From Thozetella sp. PMI_491 (lineage: Eukaryota; Ascomycota; Sordariomycetes; Chaetosphaeriales; Chaetosphaeriaceae): DNA of 64,000 bases. Position 1 is the first letter of the stretch. Each line of letters starts with the position of its first letter. The notes under the pieces are model-generated. The model was not told the DNA's origin. It worked only from the letters and a program-made list of their open reading frames with translations, and ran no database searches. A program made the translations under genes and the position numbers. The stretch lies in contig MU270056.1 of the NCBI GenBank assembly GCA_021432635.1, positions 1 to 64,000 on the forward strand, read 5' to 3'. Positions 1 through 11,600 of this stretch are shown here, piece by piece.

Positions 1-464
1 CCCCCCCCCCCCCCTCCCTTTCCACCCCCCATATCGATCCCTCCCTGGGGTCCCCCCCTTGGTGCTAAGGACGCCGGTGAGCTGCCACCACATAGACCGG
101 TGAGGGTGAGGGAATTAGACTATGAGACTATGACCAACGAGGCTGAGGTCGCTGAAGGCCGCCCCCCTAATATGAACCCTATGCATGCAAGTCATTGGCA
201 GATGGAGATCCGGAATGGCGAACCGGCCTGAGGGCCAGGGGGAGTGGGGTCCGCGAGCCCGGCAGATACACTCTCGGGTAGGTACCTACTGGGTATTTGG
301 GGGGATGATCGCGGAGCCCGTCGTCCAGGGCATCCCTGCGGGGACACTGGGCGCACACAGGCGCACGCAGGCGCACGCCGTCGTCCAACCCTTCCACACT
401 TTAGGGCCCAAAGCGCCCCGCTCTCCGAGCTAAGCCCTCCGTTACCAGACCTCGGAAGGACAGC

Positions 465-505
465 GCAGCAGCAGCAGCAGCGGCAGTAGCACCAGCACCA
501 GCGGC
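465..505. repeat. GCA/GCN triplet microsatellite
   Basis: Six or more perfect GCA units are followed by interrupted GCA/GCG/CCA units. It lies in no supported gene, although it is open in several frames (poly-Ala, poly-Gln or poly-Cys). It is probably a neutral microsatellite. Confidence 0.7.
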
Positions 506-2729
506 AGATGGAGGCGCGGAAGCACGACGAGGAGGGAGAGGGCGAGCGAGAGGGAGAGAGAGGGGCAGGACCAAGAGGGTCCCGCCGACGGCCACAGTTC
601 CCACGAGGCCCAAACCTGCGGTGTGGCCCTCCTGGGTCCGGTCCGGTGTCGCATGACCTGCCAGGTTGTGCAGTCAGGCGATATCGATCAGGTGCGAAGT
701 CAGCAAATCTACGCGGGCATCCACCGCTTCCCCTTTTCATCGACGCGGTACCAAACTTGGCCATCACATGGCTTTACGACGGGCGCAGCGCGCTGCAACG
801 AAACCGTGGCTCGAGGGGCGCACTGTCCTGCATGATCTTCAGCGAAGCCCCGACCGGTGTGAGCACTCCTCGCCCTTAATGCACCCGGCTATTGGGGATC
901 GCCTGCAGCGGCTTGATACCACCACCAGAATTGCCATGTCCAAATCTCCCGCCCGCAGCTGCATCAGCATCCGGATAGAAGGCGGCGAGGGCTTTTTGCC
1001 AGTAGAGACAAAACGGGACAGCTCTCTCCACGACAGGGGAGCGGGCCAAGGCTTATAGGTGGGGGGAGGGAGAATTGGGGGGGAAGGGGGGGTCCGCCTG
1101 GTCGTTCAAGACAGCTCTACCCTAGTCGGCCCCGCTGTAGAGTACCCGCCCCCTTGCAGAGACGGTGTCTGAGAAGCAAAACTTAGGCCTTGTCCCAATG
1201 CTCACCGATATCAGGGACCCAGGAAGGACGGCAATCTGTTTCTGTCCACTGCAGAGGCTGCAGAGCTCTCTTCGCACCGAGCCTGGTCTCCATTGGCCAA
1301 TGGGAAACCATCCGTTGTCTGACCCGCTGGTGGGACGACGCCGGGAACGCTGGCGACCATGGCGGGACCCTTGCCCTATCGAGGTGTCAACAGCATTGCA
1401 GCAAATAGCAAGCAATGGCCAGCTTTTGCTCTTTCCTCTGGCCTTTTTGCCGGCAGAGGGCTCCATCGCCTCGGTTTGCATTCCAGCTTCTACTTCCGTG
1501 TACACCCCCCCTCCTCCCTCCTCTCCCAAATGAGCAGGCTCAGTTGGCTAGTTAGTCATAGCTTGGCTCCTTCCGACGAGAGAGACTTGTGCAAAAAGGG
1601 CGACCGCCACCAATATCGGCCCCGTGAAACCGGCCCCTTGCCGCCCCCCCTCCGCCGGGGCCACTCACCGAAAATGAGCTTTCTACAACATTGCCAATGG
1701 CGATCCGCTCTGCACCGCGCAAGCGAGTCTAATGCACCTGTCAACGAAGGCTCCCGCCATCGGAGCCACTTGCCCGTGGCCGCGGCCAAGTCACCGGATG
1801 CCTCTCGGCAGGTTTCCTAACCACGGCTGCCAACTCATCTCGCAGGCGCGGCAGGATGGAAGCCTTCCTTCGAGGGCCTGGGGGGTTCGATAATTCAAGG
1901 CTGCCGAGCGAGTGTGTCTCGGTGAAGGCTAGTGACCCCCATCTGCGGAGCCTCGGACGCACGGCAGCTGCAGCTGAGCGGAACCCTGGGTGTTGTCGGT
2001 CAGGACAGACCTGCACGCGGCTGCATCCCATAATACGGAAGCTACGGGCCCGTGGAGCAGGGCCCCCTCCCCCCTTTCCCCCACGAACGCAGCCGCCCGA
2101 GCTTGTTTTTGCCTTCATCCCTTCTGTCGGGTCGACTGTTCCCGGCCAAAAGGGCGGCGAGCCGCGACTTAGATGTTTTGCTATCAGCTCCCCCGCGCCG
2201 CCACCATGGACGGCTGTTAGCCCTCCATCAGCCTTACCCTTCCCAAAGAATACCAGGCTGGCGAAACTGACTGGTCAGCTTTTCCTCACCCGTCCCATTC
2301 AGATTCCAACGGGAGTGCAGCCGATCTGTTCCCGAACGGTCTACTGGGTGTGGTGGTCGTCCCCCCAAAAGCCAAGCCAGTCTTACCGGTTTGGACTGAG
2401 CCGGTGATTCCAAACCGATTATGCCAGAATGCGGACAGGAGACCGAAGCGATTTTGTGCTGCAGAGACCTCGTGACCACAAATGAGGTGGTCACGATAAC
2501 ACGAACCGCAGAGAACAACACTTTGTATCTTCCCCCTCCTCCATCGTGGCATCAGACGATCTCCTAGCCCTCTCTGGCTGCCGAACAACTATTTCCAGGC
2601 CGCGGCCGAGGCCGCGTCGTTGCTCTGCCGAATTCGCCCCCTAGAGCGGCCCCCTCCCCCACCCCCTCCCCCTCCCTTTTCCCCTCCCCCAATTACCGCG
2701 GCCGTCCCCGACGCGACTCTTTGCTATCA

Positions 2730-2786
2730 CGTCGTCTACGTCGTCTACATCATGTCCACATCATCTACATCCATCTACATCATCAC
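2730..2786. repeat. Degenerate CATCTA/GTCTAC tandem repeat
   Basis: Repeated copies of GTCGTCTAC and CATCTACAT-like units run through this stretch, imperfect but clearly periodic at 6-9 bases. It lies in the gene-free left part of the window. No function can be inferred. Confidence 0.6.
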
Positions 2787-4164
2787 TGTAGCGTCATTTG
2801 CATCCCATTTGCACCCTCTCGGTGGCGGCATGCGCCTCAGCCCTCCTATTATCAGCTGCAGGGTGTCGTCTCCGCGGATTCTGGCCCGCAACCAACGTGG
2901 CCCACAGCCTCCGTCCCCCAATTAATCACCCCAGTCCCCCTCCTCTCCCCGCCACCCGGCTTACAGTACATACCAGCCAGACTCCAGCATCCCTATAACC
3001 TGGGTCGATATAGGGCAACCACTCGGGAATGCCCTTGCCTCGCCCCTGCGGCTACCACGTAAAGCGGGCCACGACCCAACCTTATTAGGGGATGGATGGC
3101 AGGGCCAGGCGCGGATGCGGGTGCTGGTGCTGCTGCTCCCACTGGGGATACAGAGCCAACCACGGCCAGACGTCCTGCGACAAGCGCGGCAAAGACGACC
3201 AGACATGTTGGCCCCATAGTGGAGGGAGGGGAAGAAGAAGGGAGCGCGGCCATCCCGCGAGGAGCGGCGTCGCCATACCACTTCCCCGCACTCGGGGGTG
3301 CTGAGAGGGGGGAACAATCCGGGGGAGCCAAGTCCGCTGACCAGTCGCTATCTCTCCGTGCCCTCTGACAGCGGAAGCCTGCTGCGCCGTGTGTGCATTG
3401 GGCGATCGCGGTGAGATTTGGTGTCGACCGAGAATGGACCCAGTTGTAGCACAGCCTTCTGCGCAGCCTATTCTGGTGCATCCCCAGGAAAGAACCCGAC
3501 AGCCTTTCCTCTCGGGGATACAGACACTAGAGAATGAGACAATCTCGCACACCTTCACCCAGGGCCGGCAACCAATCGCCTCCATCCTTGGGAGGACAGG
3601 GGTGGGGGCTGGGGGAGGGCGGGAAAGAAGGTGGTTACAGAACTTCCTGATGGTTCGTTCCGTATCGATGGCACGCTGCGGCCGTCCGTCACGGATTTCC
3701 TTGTTTAGCATGAACCCAAGTGGGCTGGAAGGGCAGGCAAGGAAAGAACCGGATTCGGTTCACCGCACAGTCCTCTCGGGCATGCGGTTCCTGTCGCTTG
3801 CTCAGGCGAGCGTTGCCCGGCTTCCCCATCGAATCGCGAATAGTCGCTAATGTAGTACCCTGCAGAAGAGAAACCCCCAAAGGCGCGCGGCATGGAAGGG
3901 TCGTGGGGGAAGGGGTTCTGGTACCAAGAATGTCTCCTAAAAAGCAGGTTGCCGACGGCACTAGGTGGAGGGGAATAATACAAGAGAGAAAAAGATACTT
4001 GGCAATTATCGTCATGAATGATATATGTAGCATTTGAGGTAGGCGAGCAAGCAGTCGGCTTAGCCATGCAGCCTGACACCGCGTCAGCCGTCGCACCTCG
4101 TGCCGGTCTATCCTTCCGCGCAAAGGCCCAGCTCCTACTCTCTTGTCCACCCAACAACCGGCCT

Positions 4165-4185
4165 CCCCCCCCCCCCCCCCCCCCC
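4165..4185. repeat. Homopolymer C run, 21 bases
   Basis: An uninterrupted run of 21 C residues lies about 300 bases beyond the stop codon of the isovaleryl-CoA dehydrogenase gene, in its downstream flank. Such a run is prone to length error in sequencing and could form an i-motif, or a G-quadruplex on the other strand. Confidence 0.9.
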
Positions 4186-4481
4186 TCCCTGACGGTATCA
4201 ACTAAACACGAACTCTCTCACACACCTATACGCCGTGGTGTTACACTCCTTCCCGCCGAGCCAGACCGACTTTCACACAAGCCCGCGCGCACGCCCGTCG
4301 CTTACCCGCGAGAAATGGAAATGATATGCAGAGGCCGACTCATGCGGCCCGAAATCCGCATCGTGGGGGTTCGAGAGGGGAGGCGGGCTGATGGGGTGTG
4401 CACCAAGCCCGTCTGATCAATGCGCAAATGCGTCCGACATCGACTGGCCGGTTTTCCGACTGCCGAGGTAGACAGGCTGGC

Positions 4482-5795
4482 CTAGCTTGAGTAGTCTGAG
4501 TACTCACGGTTGAAGACCCTCCCAATCACCATCCTACGAACCTCGGATGTCCCCGCGCCGATTTCGTACAGCTTAGCGTCCCGGAGGATGCGCGACGCGG
4601 GCATCTCCTCCGTGTAGCCCATACCGCCCAGCACCTGGATGGCGTCAAGAGCGACCTCGGTGGCCCGCTCCGCGGCGTAGAGGATGGCGCCGGCGCAGTC
4701 CTGGGTCTTGACCAGGCCCTGCTCGTCCACCATCCTGGCCGTGGCGTACGTGTACGCGCGCGACGCCTGCAGCTTGGTGTACATGTCGGCCAGCTTGCCC
4801 TGTACGAACTGGAACTGGCCGATGGGGGTGCCGAACTGCTTGCGCGTGTGGGCATAAGGCAGCGCCACGTCGAGCGCGCTCTGCATGAGGCCCAGCGGGC
4901 CGGCGCTCAGCACTAGGCGCTCGAGGTCCAGCCCCTCCATGAGCACGCGCACCCCGGCGTCGACCTTGCCCAGCACGTTTTCCTGAGGAACAAAGACATC
5001 CTCGAACACGAGTTCGCCCGTGTTGCTCCCGCGCATGCCCATCTTGTCCAGCTTGCGTGCGCAGCTGAATCCCTTGGAATTGGTCTCGACGATGAAGGCT
5101 GTAATGCCCTTGGATCCGGCGTCGGGCTTCGTCTTGGCATACACCACGACGTAGTCAGCGTCTGGTCCGTTGGTGATCCACATCTTGGTACCATTCAGCA
5201 CGTAGCCGCCGTCCACGCTGGACGCCCGCGTGCGCATGCTGACCACGTCGCTGCCAGATCCCGACTCGGACATGGCGAGCGCACCGATCTTGGTGCCGGC
5301 GATGAGGCCTGGGAGGTATTTTGCTTTTTGCTCCGGTGTTCCGTTCAGCTGGAGCTGGTTGACGCAAAGCTGCGAGTGGGCAGCGTAGCTGAGGGCGATG
5401 CTCCCGGATGCCCGGGATAGCTCCTCCATCACCACGCAGTGCGCCTGGTAGCCAAGCCCCAGACCGCCCACGTCAGCGTCGGCCGTGATGCCTAGGAAGC
5501 CGGCCTCGCCTAGCTTGGGCCATAGCTCGTTGGGGAAGGCATTGCTCTTGTCCGTAGAAGCCGCGAGCTCTTCGGTTAACTCCCTTCGGGTGAATTCTTG
5601 GACTCTATCCCTCAGTTCTGAGAGGTCAGCCTCGGTAGGCGGCTCGAAATCCCGGGGGTGTTTCGAGGAGTGTGCCCGCGTTTGGAGGAATGAAGTCGAG
5701 GCAAAGGACGGGCGGGGTCTTTGGCTAGCAATTGACGAGGTCGCCGCCTTTGCCGAGCGCACCAGGGCTCGAGTGACTCTTACTGTACCGACCAT
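4482..5795 (-). CDS. Isovaleryl-CoA dehydrogenase, mitochondrial
   Basis: This 437-residue acyl-CoA dehydrogenase should oxidise isovaleryl-CoA to 3-methylcrotonyl-CoA, the third step of leucine breakdown, passing electrons to ETF in the mitochondrial matrix. The start at 5795 opens an Arg/Ser-rich, acid-poor leader typical of mitochondrial targeting. The FAD-dependent fold follows: N-terminal helices from about residue 52, the YAAHSQLCVNQLQLNGT stretch near 137-153, the AMSESGSGSDV motif at 174-184 and WITNGPDADY at 206-215. The LDLERLVLSAGPLG segment places Glu at residue 292 where human IVD has its catalytic base, which favours IVD over short-chain relatives. The C-terminal flavin contacts GGMGYTEEMPASRILRDAKL and IGAGTSEV are intact. 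It is a single exon. A GTGAGT sits nine codons before the stop, so a short alternative terminal exon is possible. It is divergent from the MCC beta gene. Confidence 0.93.
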   Translation of the reverse strand: MVGTVRVTRALVRSAKAATSSIASQRPRPSFASTSFLQTRAHSSKHPRDFEPPTEADLSELRDRVQEFTRRELTEELAASTDKSNAFPNELWPKLGEAGFLGITADADVGGLGLGYQAHCVVMEELSRASGSIALSYAAHSQLCVNQLQLNGTPEQKAKYLPGLIAGTKIGALAMSESGSGSDVVSMRTRASSVDGGYVLNGTKMWITNGPDADYVVVYAKTKPDAGSKGITAFIVETNSKGFSCARKLDKMGMRGSNTGELVFEDVFVPQENVLGKVDAGVRVLMEGLDLERLVLSAGPLGLMQSALDVALPYAHTRKQFGTPIGQFQFVQGKLADMYTKLQASRAYTYATARMVDEQGLVKTQDCAGAILYAAERATEVALDAIQVLGGMGYTEEMPASRILRDAKLYEIGAGTSEVRRMVIGRVFNREYSDYSS

Positions 5796-6184
5796 TGTTT
5801 AAGAGTGATGAATGGATTGAACGGGAGATTCCCACGTCTTGCTCTGCATCCTCGCTTTAAGAGGCGACGTGTGGAGAGTTTGGACGGCGGCACTGGCAAT
5901 GATGACGGAGAGCTTGGATGTCTCGGCTTAAGGGACGCCAGGGGCTGAGAGCCGACGGCAAGCGAGGTGCAGGGGTTTGTTCGCGGGGGCGGCTTGCACC
6001 GGCCCCTCGACTGGCCGCTTCGCTTCGACCAGCATCGTCATAAGTCTACCTACTAGCAGCTCCTGCCCTGCCTACACCTTCCATTGCTCAAGACCAGCAG
6101 ACGAGGCCCTCTGTTCCAAAACACTCGGCAAACTGGGAAACGGAGGCAGTGACGGGGGAAAATAAGAGAATCCTTTTTTTCAAA
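5796..6184. promoter_or_regulatory. Shared promoter of the leucine-catabolism pair
   Basis: The 389 bases between the two divergent start codons must hold both promoters and both 5' leaders. The strip contains several CGG/CCG-containing GC-rich clusters (for example around 5985-6020) of the kind that could bind a zinc-cluster regulator, but I cannot assign a specific operator. Joint control of the two enzymes is inferred from gene order alone. Confidence 0.6.
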
Positions 6185-8040
6185 ATGCCTCTATCCAGAT
6201 CCGCGAGGGAGATTCTCCTCCTGTCAAGGCAATTGAGCCGGCAGTGCCGCACGATCCCCGTCTCCCGCTCCCCAGTCTCTCGCCGGATGGTCGCGACCTT
6301 CACGACCCCCCACCAAGCCAATGCTATCTCGGTGATCAAGAGCAATGTCGACACCAGCTCGGAAGAGTTCAAGGAGAACGAGCGGCTCATGGGGGAGGCG
6401 ATGGCCCGGCTAGAAGAGCTCACGCGCAAGGTCCACCAGGGCGGCCCCTCCAAGGCCAGGGAGAAGCACCTGGCCAGGAAGAAGATGCTGCCTCGGGATC
6501 GGGTCACGGCGCTGATCGATCCCGGCACGACCTTCATGGAGCTGTCGCCGCTAGCTGGCCATGAGCTCTACCCGGAGGCCGAGGTCCCGGCCGGAGGCAT
6601 CATCACTGGCATCGGTGTTGTCAACGGCGTGAGCTGCATGATCGTCGCCAACGACAGCACCGTGAAAGGCGGGACGTACTACCCGATCACCGTTAAGAAA
6701 CACCTAAGAGCGCAGGCTGTTGCGCAGGAGAACAACCTTCCGTAGGTGCCCTTCCTGCTGTTCCTCGGCCGAGACTCAGACTGACCCCATGTGCCGCGTA
6801 GGTGCATCTATCTCGTCGACTCGGGCGGTGCCAACCTGCCCCACCAGGCCGATGTCTTCCCCGATCGTGACCACTTCGGCCGCATATTCTTCAACCAGGC
6901 ACGGATGTCGTCCAAAGGAATACCCCAGATCGCCGTAGTCATGGGCCCCTGCACGGCTGGAGGCGCCTACGTGCCGGCCATGAGTGACGAGAGTATCATT
7001 GTGCAAGAGCAAGGCCACATTTTCCTCGCAGGGCCGCCCTTGGTCAAGGCGGCGACAGGAGAGGTCGTCAGCCCCGAGGAGCTAGGCGGCGGCAAGATGC
7101 ACTCGTCCGTGTCGGGCGTGACAGACTATCTCGCGGTGGACGACGCGCATGCGATTGTCCTCGCCCGGAGATCCGTCGCGAACCTGAATTGGCCTGCTGG
7201 AGACGCCACACTGGCAGCTTCAGCCTCCTCCGAAGCCTCGTTCGAGGAACCTATTTACTCCCCCGACGAGCTCCTCGGAATTGCTTCCACCAACCTCCGG
7301 AAGCCGCTCCCGATCCATGAAGTCATCGCCCGCATCGTGGACGGCTCGCGCTTTGCCGAGTTCAAGCGGGACTACGGCACAACTCTCGTCACCGGTTTCG
7401 CACACATCTACGGACAACGGGTTGGTATCGTAGCCAACAACGGCATTCTCTTCAGCAGCAGTGCACTCAAGGGCTCTCACTTCATCGAGCTGTGCGCGCA
7501 ACGCGGCATCCCCCTGGTATTCCTCCAGAACATCAATGGCTTCATGGTCGGTGCCGATGCGGAGCGGGAGGGCATCGCGAAGAACGGTGCTAAGTTGGTG
7601 ACGGCAGTGGCGTGTGCCGATGTGCCCAAGTTCACGGTTGTAGTGGGCGGTAGCTACGGGGCCGGTAACTACGGCATGTGCGGACGCGCGTACGGTCCTA
7701 GGTTCATGTGGATGTGGCCCAACGCCCGAGTTGGAGTCATGGGAGGCGAGCAGCTGGCGGCAGTTATGGAGACGGTCGGCCAAAAAGCAGATCCGGAGCT
7801 CAAGGAGAGAATCGAGCGGGAGAGTGATGCTGTCTTCTCATCTGCGAGAATATGGGTAAGTGCTTGCTCCCAGGCGCTCTTAACTTCTATTCCACTCGTA
7901 CTAACTCGAATCCATAGGATGACGGAGTGATCCCCCCGGCACATACGAGAAGGTATCTTGGTCTTGGTCTGCGTGCGGCAATGGGCGGTCGTAACCAAGT
8001 TAAGCCAGGCGAAACCAGATTCGGTGTATTTAGAATGTAA
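6185..8040 (+). CDS. Methylcrotonyl-CoA carboxylase beta subunit (carboxyltransferase)
   Basis: This is the biotin-independent beta subunit of 3-methylcrotonyl-CoA carboxylase. It transfers CO2 from biotin on the alpha subunit to 3-methylcrotonyl-CoA in the mitochondrial matrix, the step after isovaleryl-CoA dehydrogenase. Three exons give 577 residues: 6185-6741, 6802-7855 and 7918-8040, joined across 60- and 62-base GT-AG introns, the second with a CTAAC branch site. The first junction restores [17 protein letters not shown] and the second restores SSARIWDDGVIPP, both expected in this family. The N terminus is Arg-rich and targeting-like. The carboxyltransferase core shows [48 protein letters not shown] and [19 protein letters not shown]. 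The intron-containing 3' end matters, because reading straight through gives a wrong C terminus. The alpha (biotin) subunit is not in this window. Confidence 0.95.
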
Positions 8041-8606
8041 TATATGATAATATATGCTGCTTGTTCGAGAACTTCGTTCGCGATCGGGAGGGCCACTGCA
8101 GGTGCTATGCTGTACCCATGCGTTTCATGCATTGCATATCCGAATCAAGGGGGGAGAGCCAAGTTGGTTGGAGACACCCATCACATCAGGGTGACGATGC
8201 TCAAAGTCTGGGTAATGGCGAGCTCTCCGTCGACTCTACCGGGATGAAGGCCGACTCAAGAAAGCTTAATATGGGTTCACAACCGTGGTCGATTTAGCTT
8301 GAGGGAAAAAGGGACGAAATGAGCCAGAACAACGGGAAGTGCTGGGGAGTACTAGGCTATGATTATCCGAACATGCCCACATTCGACTCAATTTCTTGCT
8401 AGGATTGGAATAGGGACAGAATATTTTGATTCCTGTTACACGCCGGCTTCGAGGTTTCTCTCCTATTAAACAATGCTACCCATCCTGCACGTAAACAGCA
8501 AATCGCCGATGACCCTGCCCAACTATCTCACATGACAGGGCGATACATAATTATACAATTACTCCCATGCCTTTGCCTATCCTTCATAAATACATCACAT
8601 CAACGA
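8041..8606. other. Convergent 3' flanks
   Basis: These are the downstream regions of the MCC beta gene (+) and the WDR59-like gene (-), which converge here. The stretch is relatively AT-rich, as expected for 3' UTRs and polyadenylation sites. I see no gene in it. Confidence 0.6.
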
Positions 8607-11600
8607 TTAGACACCTGTTCTCGACTTCCATGTAGGAATGCCACTAGACTTCTGCCGTAGAGCCCGAGGACGCCCGGGTTGGGTGAGCGACTTCTTGAGC
8701 CTGTTGCCTAGGCTCAACTGGGCAGCTGAGATGGGTTCGTCGCCATATGGGGGTGGCTTCCCCCCCAAGCTGCTCATGGTAGGGATGCCATGGCTCGAGG
8801 TCACGCTCTCCCAGTCGTCTCTATCGTCGTGGTCATCCGGGCTGCTTGCCTTGGATGAGCCGGGCTGGGAGAGCTGGCCATTGGGGTTCCTTCTGCTGCC
8901 TGAGATTAGACCGGGACTGTGTCCACCGGTGTAATGAGTGCCTTGGCTACCCTGGCCCTCGTCGTCCTCGGGAGGGCCTGTGACCGTGAGCTTTGCCGGG
9001 ACAGACTTCCGTCGCTGTCTACCCGAGGCCCCGAAACTCCCACTGAGAGTCGTTGTCTTCTCAGCGATCGCCCTGCGCGCCCTCATCTTAGAGATGGCAG
9101 CTTGCAGTGCGGGCCAGCTCTCCACTTGACCGCGGCTTGCCTCCTCGACGCAGTTGCACTCGTCGCCAGCCGGACACTCGGTTTCGCCCATTGCATGCCA
9201 TTCTGCCAGACAGGCCTCATGAGATGCGCAGCCGCAGCTGAGGCACGGAGGATACAGTGTGTCGACGGGCTCGGCGCAGTACACACACTGCAGCTGTGTT
9301 TGCGGGATCTTGGCATGGGGCGCACAGCGGTGGCAGCAGCCCACGGCACCACCAACGTTGCCGTTAGTCGCGCGGCTATACTCGACTGGGTCGAGCTGGG
9401 TCTCATGCACGCGGCAGATGCCGGTGACGTCGAGACCGCGGCCGGAAACGAGGAGCGCTTGAAGGAGTTCCTTGCGGGTGCCAAGGGGGAGATTCGGCGA
9501 GCTAGCACCGGGTGTGGTAGCGGCAGTGGGGTCGTGCGGCGTATGGCTTGCATTCGGGCTGTTAGTATGTGCCTCATGGTAGCTGCTGTTTCCGGTCCCG
9601 AACGACGTATGGCGATCATCCTTCAAGACGTTGAACTTGAGGATCTCAAGACGTGCGAGGGGCTGGCCCCACATCTGCAGCATCTCGGAGTAGGCATAGC
9701 GATAGCTCGAGTACATGTAGTGGCGGCTATAGTCGAGGAGTGGGGTGGACATCCATCCGTCCTCATCGAAGAGTCCTTGGTTCTCGGGCACCACGGACAC
9801 TCCAACGGGCACCAGTGCTACCAGCTCCTCTCTTTGGTATTCGTCGTCAGATACAGACGTTCGAGTAGTGGCCGTCCCAGTGGGCTCCGGCGGCGCGACC
9901 CCGAAGACGGTAGCCGCACCCCAGGTGATGTTACTCGTCGTGAAGTTGCTCAAGATGGTCTCGGAAGGGCTGGGGCGTTTCCTCTGAGGAGGCTCCGGCG
10001 GGGAACCAGAACCGGACACGATACCCGCTAGGGTCCGAGGGAGGCTGGCAGCAAATACGACCGCAGCGGTCGAGTTCACTCGCCGAAAGGCGCGACTATC
10101 AGGCGAGGTAGACAGGCTGTGTGGCTGGGTTCTGGAGGCACCCTCTGGCGGGCGATGCGCTCGGCTGGACTTTGGAGGGGTTTCTCCGCACGAATAAGAG
10201 TTTGAGCCTGGCTCGCCCAACCACGGCAGATCCTCCGAGTCTTGGGAGTCTGAGTAGAGCACCGGTGTGTGTGCAGTACCAGGAGTGGTGACAGCGGAGT
10301 TCGTATGGCTCTTGAAGTTCATGCTCCAGAGGGTAGGGTCAGTGGGGAAGTATTCGAGCGAAAAGGACGGGGCTTTCATAGGCAAAGGCGTCTCGGGCTG
10401 AGTGAGATGCGACTCTGCGTACGCAACACTGTCCTCCGCTGTCGAGTCCCCGAAGATACAGGACAGCATTGCGAGCATCTGGACATCTGCCAGCCGTTCA
10501 AAATGGTCAAATAGATCGTTGATGAACGCTCGTGCCAAAGGATGATGCCCCCATTTGACACGGCCAGCAAGGCCGGTGGCGCCAGAGCCCGTAGGATATG
10601 GGTACTGCTGCCCCCCTTCATCTTCCTGTCTGGCCCGAGCGACAGCGTCTCGGGCAATAACTAGTATCGAATCTCTTCTGCTTCTCGGTTGATGGAAATG
10701 CAGCTCGAGGGGTATGTCCTTTCTCAGCAAGAGTGCCGCGTACTTCCACACGTCAACGAGGTCTTGGTAGCCATACTTCTCAGCAACCTCGGCATTGTGT
10801 CTGCAAACGTCTGCGCCGTCGCCAAAGATGGCATACTCCTGTGCAAGCTGCTTCTTGGCCGGCAGGGTATCGCGTAGGCTGTAGAGAGACACAATGTTTT
10901 TTGGTCTCGCCAGGCGTCTCCTGCTCGTGCCAGTGCCGGTTCCTGTTCCGTTGCCCGTTCCGCCCCCACTAGAGCGCAGGGAGTCATTGGCACTAAGGGC
11001 CCTCTTGAACCGGCGATGAGGGCGGTACCAAGAGTGGAACTTGTTCATGGTGGTGAACTCGGAGTCGCTAGAGGAGGTACTAGACTCATCTGTGCCTTCG
11101 GACTCGCCAGACCGATCATCAGCCGTCGAGGTCTCGTCATTGGCGTATCTCTGCTTGGGTGCTGGAGAGTGATGGGCTAAGCGGCCGAAGCCGGCAAAGT
11201 TTGGTTCTCCTTTCGGCCTCTCCCGAGACGGCTCGACTGCGGCCAGAGAGAAGAGCGCCCTGGCCTTTTCTTCCCTCGTCGGAAAGAAGCATACGAGCCT
11301 CCCATCATTCGAGAAGCGAGCCCCCGTAAACACCTGTGGTGGAGGAGCGATAGGACGTTGTATCGGGGCGAGAGTGCTCGTGGGATCTAGCTCAGTGCTT
11401 CCGGAAAGTTCCTGGGACATGGAAGCGGAACCCCCAGCAGGTATGTCGTTGTCATCATCCTCGCTCGAGCTCTCGTCTGCAAGCGCGTCGTCGTCCTCAA
11501 GATCCCGCACATTCTTGAAGAAGCTCGTGCTGGTTTCCAGGTTGACTTCTCCGAGCAGGTAGCTGAAGGCTACATCGAGACAGTTTTCCTTCCTCTTCAG

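Larger units (their letters stand above)
1..4481. other. Gene-free interval with simple repeats
   Basis: I see no coding region I can support here. The open frames are short, overlap on both strands and resemble no protein I know. Visible structure is limited to low-complexity DNA: a C run at 1-14, a GCA-type triplet tract around 465-505 followed by a purine-rich stretch, a degenerate CATCTA tract around 2730-2786, and a 21-base C run at 4165-4185. A small multi-exon gene cannot be excluded by eye. Confidence 0.55.

Noticed and set aside
8919-10031. A 370-codon open frame opposite the WDR59-like gene
   Set aside because: It is a compositional shadow of the real gene's low-complexity part, starts inside its RING-coding end and has no known motif.
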